Below are positions 41,587-44,752 of a stretch of 44,752 nt of DNA, piece by piece; position 1 is the stretch's first letter, and each line of letters starts with the position of its first letter. Source of the DNA: an uncultured Eubacteriales bacterium. GTDB lineage: Bacteria > Bacillota > Clostridia > Oscillospirales > Butyricicoccaceae. The translations under genes and the position numbers were made by a program. Below the pieces are notes generated by a model, which was not told the DNA's origin, made no database searches, and worked only from the letters and a program-made list of their open reading frames with translations. The stretch covers positions 1 through 44,752 of the forward strand of contig CAJTUM010000015.1 in the NCBI GenBank assembly GCA_910579575.1, written 5' to 3'.

Positions 41587-41614
41587 AAAAAAAGCGCGGC
41601 TTTGGCCGCGCTTT
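41587..41614 (-). terminator. Terminator after rpoD
   Basis: On the minus strand AAAAGCGCGGC pairs with GCCGCGCTTTT around a 5-base CAAA-type loop and is followed by Ts, 15 bases past the rpoD stop. Confidence 0.9.
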
Positions 41615-41628
41615 TGATTGGGCTTTTT

Positions 41629-42795
41629 TCAATTCAAAAAATCTTTCAGCTTTTTAGAACGGCTGGGGTGGCGCAGTTTGCGGAGGGCTTTGGCCTCGAT
41701 CTGGCGAATGCGCTCTCGGGTGACGTTGAATTCCTTGCCCACCTCTTCCAGCGTGCGGGTTCGGCCGTCTTCGATGCCAAAGCGCAGGCGCAGCACCTTT
41801 TCCTCCCGGGGCGTCAGGGTTTTCAGCACCTCCACCAGCTGCTCCTTCAGCAGCGTAAAGGAGGCTACCTCTGCCGGTTCCGGGGCGTCGTCGTCGGGAA
41901 TAAAATCTCCCAGATGGCTGTCCTCCTCCTCGCCGATAGGGGTTTCCAGCGAAACCGGCTCCTGAGCGATTTTCATAATCTCCCGCACCTTGTCCGCCGG
42001 AATGCCCATTTCCTCGGAAATTTCCTCCGGCGAAGGGTCGTGCCCCAGCTCTTGAAGCAGCTGGCGGGAGACGCGAATCACCTTGTTGATGGTCTCCACC
42101 ATATGCACCGGAATGCGGATGGTTCTGGCCTGGTCCGCGATGGCCCGGGTAATAGCCTGGCGAATCCACCAAGTGGCATAAGTGGAAAATTTATATCCTT
42201 TGGTGTAATCAAATTTTTCCACAGCCTTAATCAAGCCCAGATTGCCTTCCTGAATCAAATCCAGAAACAGCATTCCCCGGCCCACATACCGCTTGGCAAT
42301 GCTGACAACCAGGCGCAGGTTGGCCTCGGCCAAGCGTTTTTTGGCCTTTTCGTCCCCTTCCAGCATCTTTTTGGCCAATTCGATTTCTTCCTCTGGCGAA
42401 AGCAGGTCCACTTTGCCGATTTCCTTCAGATACATCCGCACAGGGTCGTCGATGGCCAGCCCCTCGGTTAGCGCCGCCGGGTCGGGCACATCCTCTTCGG
42501 CGATTTCCTGGATTTCGTCCAGATCCGGGTCGTCCATATCAATAATCGGCATTTCAGGCAGGGATTCCTCCTCTTCGTCCACGGCAATTTCAATGCCCAT
42601 ATGCTCCAACATTTCAAACATTTTGTCCTGCTGCTTGCTGTCCAGCTCCAGCTCGTCGATGGCCAGATTCAGCTCCTTCATGGTGATCCGCCCATTTTTC
42701 TTGGCTGTCTCCAACAGGGTTTTGATGGTCTGCTGTTTGGTCTGCATATCGTCGGGATCCGCGCCCATCGTCTTCAGGTTTTTCTCTTCCGCCAT
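41629..42795 (-). CDS. rpoD: Housekeeping sigma factor SigA
   Basis: 388 residues, typical of Gram-positive SigA. Region 1.1 (TIKTLLETAKKNGRITMKEL), an acidic linker (about 80-115), region 1.2 with DPVRMYLKEIGKVDLLSPEE, region 2 with EANLRLVVSIAKRYVGRGML, DLIQEGNLGLIKAVEKFDY and KFSTYATWWIRQAITRAIAD (-10 recognition), region 3, and region 4.2 with TLEEVGKEFNVTRERIRQIE (-35 recognition) are all present. ATG 42795 has GGAGG nine bases upstream; an ATG two codons earlier is too close to it. The dnaG stop is two bases away, the classical dnaG-rpoD operon. Confidence 0.97.
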   Translation of the reverse strand: MAEEKNLKTMGADPDDMQTKQQTIKTLLETAKKNGRITMKELNLAIDELELDSKQQDKMFEMLEHMGIEIAVDEEEESLPEMPIIDMDDPDLDEIQEIAEEDVPDPAALTEGLAIDDPVRMYLKEIGKVDLLSPEEEIELAKKMLEGDEKAKKRLAEANLRLVVSIAKRYVGRGMLFLDLIQEGNLGLIKAVEKFDYTKGYKFSTYATWWIRQAITRAIADQARTIRIPVHMVETINKVIRVSRQLLQELGHDPSPEEISEEMGIPADKVREIMKIAQEPVSLETPIGEEEDSHLGDFIPDDDAPEPAEVASFTLLKEQLVEVLKTLTPREEKVLRLRFGIEDGRTRTLEEVGKEFNVTRERIRQIEAKALRKLRHPSRSKKLKDFLN

Positions 42796-42797
42796 TC

Positions 42798-44567
42798 TCA
42801 TTTTCCTCCACGTTCACGCTCTTGCTGTAATTTTCTTTCCGCAATTTCCAGCAGCATATTTTTATTGTTGTCTTCTCGGTTTACTTTTTTCAAATGTTCA
42901 TATTGGATTGTGGAAACATAATCCTCCAAAGCCCGCTGGGGATCTGCCGGCGGCTGAAACCGCTGGACGATTTGAGCCAACAGCTGCCCTTCTGCGGGCT
43001 CTAACAGAGCGACGCACTGGGGCAGCCCAGCGTCTCCTCCCCCCTGTCGGCGGCGCAGCGCCATATCATAGACCTTGGCCAAAAAGGGGGATGAAAACTC
43101 CAGCGGGCTCACCCGAGCCGCCGCCTGGTCCAGCAGCTCCCGATCCGACAGGACCAGGGCCAGCAGCCCTTCCTCGCTCCGGGCAGAGCGCAGGTTTTCA
43201 TACCGCAGCTGCCGCAGTCCTGGCTGGGCCTGCTGGGCGGGATTCATCTCTTGCCGCCGACGGCTGGCCTTTTCCCTGCGCCGCCGAGTCCGCAAAGCCT
43301 GCTCCACCTCGCTTAGCATAGCCTGCTGAGAGACGCCGGTTTCCTTGGCAAGTCTATAGGAAAAAACCTCTCGCTCTACGGCGCTTTCCAGGGTGGCCAG
43401 GTATTGAGCCGCCTGCTGGAGGTATTCCACCCGCGCGTCGTTTTCCTCCAGGTTATAGCCGGCCCGTATTTCATCCAACCGATATTCCACGTCGGTAGCC
43501 GAACGGTTGATCAGGTTTTCAAAGGCTTCCGTCCCATTTTTTCGGATAAATTCGTCTGGGTCCTTGGCGCCGCTGACACGCAGCACGCGCACATGCAAGC
43601 CGGCGGCATTCAACAGGTCGATGGCCCTCTGAGCGGCTTTGCGGCCCGCCTGGTCGCTGTCGTAACAGATAATCGCCTCCTCTTTGCCCCGCGAAGCCAT
43701 CAGCCGAACCTGTTCTTCTGTGAGGGAAGTGCCCAAGCTGGCCACAGCGCAGTCAAAACCCGCCTGATGCAGAGCGATGACGTCCATATATCCCTCCGCC
43801 AAAATAAAATAATTTCGTTTGGATTTTTTGGCGAAGTTCATGGCAAAAAGGTTCCGGCTCTTGTTGAAAATAAGAGTATCCGACGAATTCAAATATTTTG
43901 GCTCGGAATCGTCCATCACTCGGCCGCCGAAGGCGATCACTTCCCCTTTGACGTCGATGATAGGAAACATCACCCGATTGCGAAACCGATCGTACAGACC
44001 GCCGGATTTATTCTGCACAGCTAAGCCGCACTCCAGCAGCTCGCTTTTGGTATATCCCTTGGCCGTCATGGCCTTGATGAGCCCGTCCCATCCCTGGGGG
44101 GCGAAGCCCAAACCAAAGCGCTTGAGCGTCACAGGCCGCAAGCCCCGGCCCAGCAAATAGTTCAGGCCCGCTTTACCCGACGGGCTATAGAGCTGCGCCA
44201 CATAATGCCGGGCGGCGTCTGTGGAAAGAGCCGCCAGCCGCGCTCGACGGCTGCGGCGTCCGTCGTCCCGGTCGTCCTCCGGGACCTCCATACCAGCCAT
44301 GGAGGCCAGGCGGCGCACAGCTTCGATAAAAGTCATATTTTCGATATTCATCACAAAACTGATGACGCCGCCTCCAGCGCCGCAGCCAAAACAATGATAA
44401 ATTTGTTTTTCCCGGGACACTGAAAAAGAAGGGGATTTCTCGTTATGAAAGGGACAAAGACCAAAATAATTGGCCCCCTTCTTTTTCAACTGCACATAGC
44501 GGGAAACCACATCGTAAATATCGCATCGAGCAGTCAGCTCATCCAAAAAGCTCTCCGGCAACGGCAA
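42798..44567 (-). CDS. dnaG: DNA primase
   Basis: 589 residues. DnaG synthesises RNA primers for replication. The N-terminal CHC2 zinc ribbon reads CPFHNEKSPSFSVS...HCFGCGAGG, followed by LLGRGLRPVTLKRFGLG, the TOPRIM core EGYMDVIALHQAGFD and YDSDQAGRKAAQRAIDLL, and a C-terminal helicase-binding region. The start is taken as TTG 44567 because a perfect AAAGGAGG sits seven bases before it and the family N-terminus (PESFLDELTARCDIYDVVS) begins there; a longer frame runs into the upstream hairpin repeat. A tandem repeat array abuts the ribosome site. Confidence 0.96.
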   Translation of the reverse strand: MPLPESFLDELTARCDIYDVVSRYVQLKKKGANYFGLCPFHNEKSPSFSVSREKQIYHCFGCGAGGGVISFVMNIENMTFIEAVRRLASMAGMEVPEDDRDDGRRSRRARLAALSTDAARHYVAQLYSPSGKAGLNYLLGRGLRPVTLKRFGLGFAPQGWDGLIKAMTAKGYTKSELLECGLAVQNKSGGLYDRFRNRVMFPIIDVKGEVIAFGGRVMDDSEPKYLNSSDTLIFNKSRNLFAMNFAKKSKRNYFILAEGYMDVIALHQAGFDCAVASLGTSLTEEQVRLMASRGKEEAIICYDSDQAGRKAAQRAIDLLNAAGLHVRVLRVSGAKDPDEFIRKNGTEAFENLINRSATDVEYRLDEIRAGYNLEENDARVEYLQQAAQYLATLESAVEREVFSYRLAKETGVSQQAMLSEVEQALRTRRRREKASRRRQEMNPAQQAQPGLRQLRYENLRSARSEEGLLALVLSDRELLDQAAARVSPLEFSSPFLAKVYDMALRRRQGGGDAGLPQCVALLEPAEGQLLAQIVQRFQPPADPQRALEDYVSTIQYEHLKKVNREDNNKNMLLEIAERKLQQERERGGK

Positions 44568-44581
44568 AGACTCCACCTCCT

Positions 44582-44752
44582 TTCCCCACAAAATCTCCGA
44601 TTTTGCGGGGTCCCCTTTTCATTTATTCGATTTCCGGGGAATGAATCCCCTGAAATCCTTTCGCCGCATTGGCGGCGTCCCGTCTGCGACGGGGCCCTTC
44701 CCCACAAAATCTCCGATTTTGCGGGGTCCCCTTTTCATTTATTCGATTTCCG
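44582..44752 (-). repeat. Tandem four-hairpin intergenic repeats, copies C1 and C2 (C2 cut by window end)
   Basis: Unit C1 spans 44582-44697 and C2 starts at 44698; the 55 bases visible of C2 are identical to C1, giving a period of 116. C1 hairpins: H1 44584-44610 (CCCC.CAAAATC/GATTTTG.GGGG), H2 44636-44650 (GGGGA/TCCCC), H3 44662-44677 (CGCCGC/GCGGCG), H4 44679-44693 (CCCGTC/GACGGG). The linker between H1 and H2 reads CCCCTTTTCATTTATTCGAT. H1 abuts the dnaG ribosome site, as copy A abuts that of the kinase at 6066. Confidence 0.85.

Noticed and set aside
1..44752. CRISPR arrays, tRNA and rRNA genes
   Set aside because: No regular repeat-spacer pattern, no cloverleaf or rRNA segments were recognised; the only arrayed repeat is the hairpin unit at the right edge.

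Overview
The window reads as chromosome of a fairly GC-rich anaerobic Bacillota, most likely class Clostridia (inference). Supporting genes are HPr kinase (hprK), a dnaG-rpoD operon, the anaerobic (cbi) cobalamin route, an S-layer-homology surface protein and a TnpX-type serine recombinase tail. Most genes lie on the minus strand. Several clear sigma-A promoters, strong AGGAGG ribosome sites and GTG or TTG starts are visible.

Layout. 1-600: the tail of a mobile-element serine recombinase, abutting a histidine phosphatase whose C-terminus looks altered. 1097-8669 (minus): a phosphorelay operon made of a REC/HD-GYP/GGDEF response regulator, a lone Hpt protein and two hybrid histidine kinases, implying cyclic-di-GMP output. 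8923-10336: hprK, and divergent rpmB. 10457-28878 (minus): a B12 supercluster behind a strong promoter, an AdoCbl riboswitch and an attenuator. Its order is cbiD, unknown TPR-like gene, cbiL, cbiF, cbiG, cbiH, cbiJ, cbiET, cbiA, cobT, cobU, cobS, a short cobU-like gene, cobC, cbiB, cobD, cbiP, cbiC, a decayed or amber-interrupted small gene, and an unknown gene. Most junctions are ATGA or short overlaps, so translation is probably coupled. Cobaltochelatase, corrinoid adenosyltransferase, sirohydrochlorin synthesis, cobalt uptake and lower-ligand synthesis genes are absent here and must lie elsewhere if the pathway is complete.

29035-35460: a PLP aminotransferase, an ECF sigma factor with a DUF4179-type membrane partner, a GNAT acetyltransferase, an alkaline-phosphatase-superfamily protein and purB. 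35600-39743: two plus-strand genes of accessory character, a DUF4855-like protein and a secreted RCC1-repeat/SLH protein. 39766-41562: a duplicated small membrane protein with one decayed copy, then an AT-rich island with a phage-type regulator and an unknown protein. 41587-44752: rpoD and dnaG, then tandem repeats at the right edge.

The most unusual signal is an intergenic repeat of about 110 bp built from four consecutive hairpins. It sits directly upstream of the start of three minus-strand genes (a kinase, the short cobU-like gene, dnaG), probably a fourth, and is tandemly repeated at the right edge. Hairpin sequences differ between copies while the pairing is kept, and the linker between them is conserved. 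In two copies a short frame with a shared KRGPRK motif runs through hairpin 1 into the ribosome site of the next gene.
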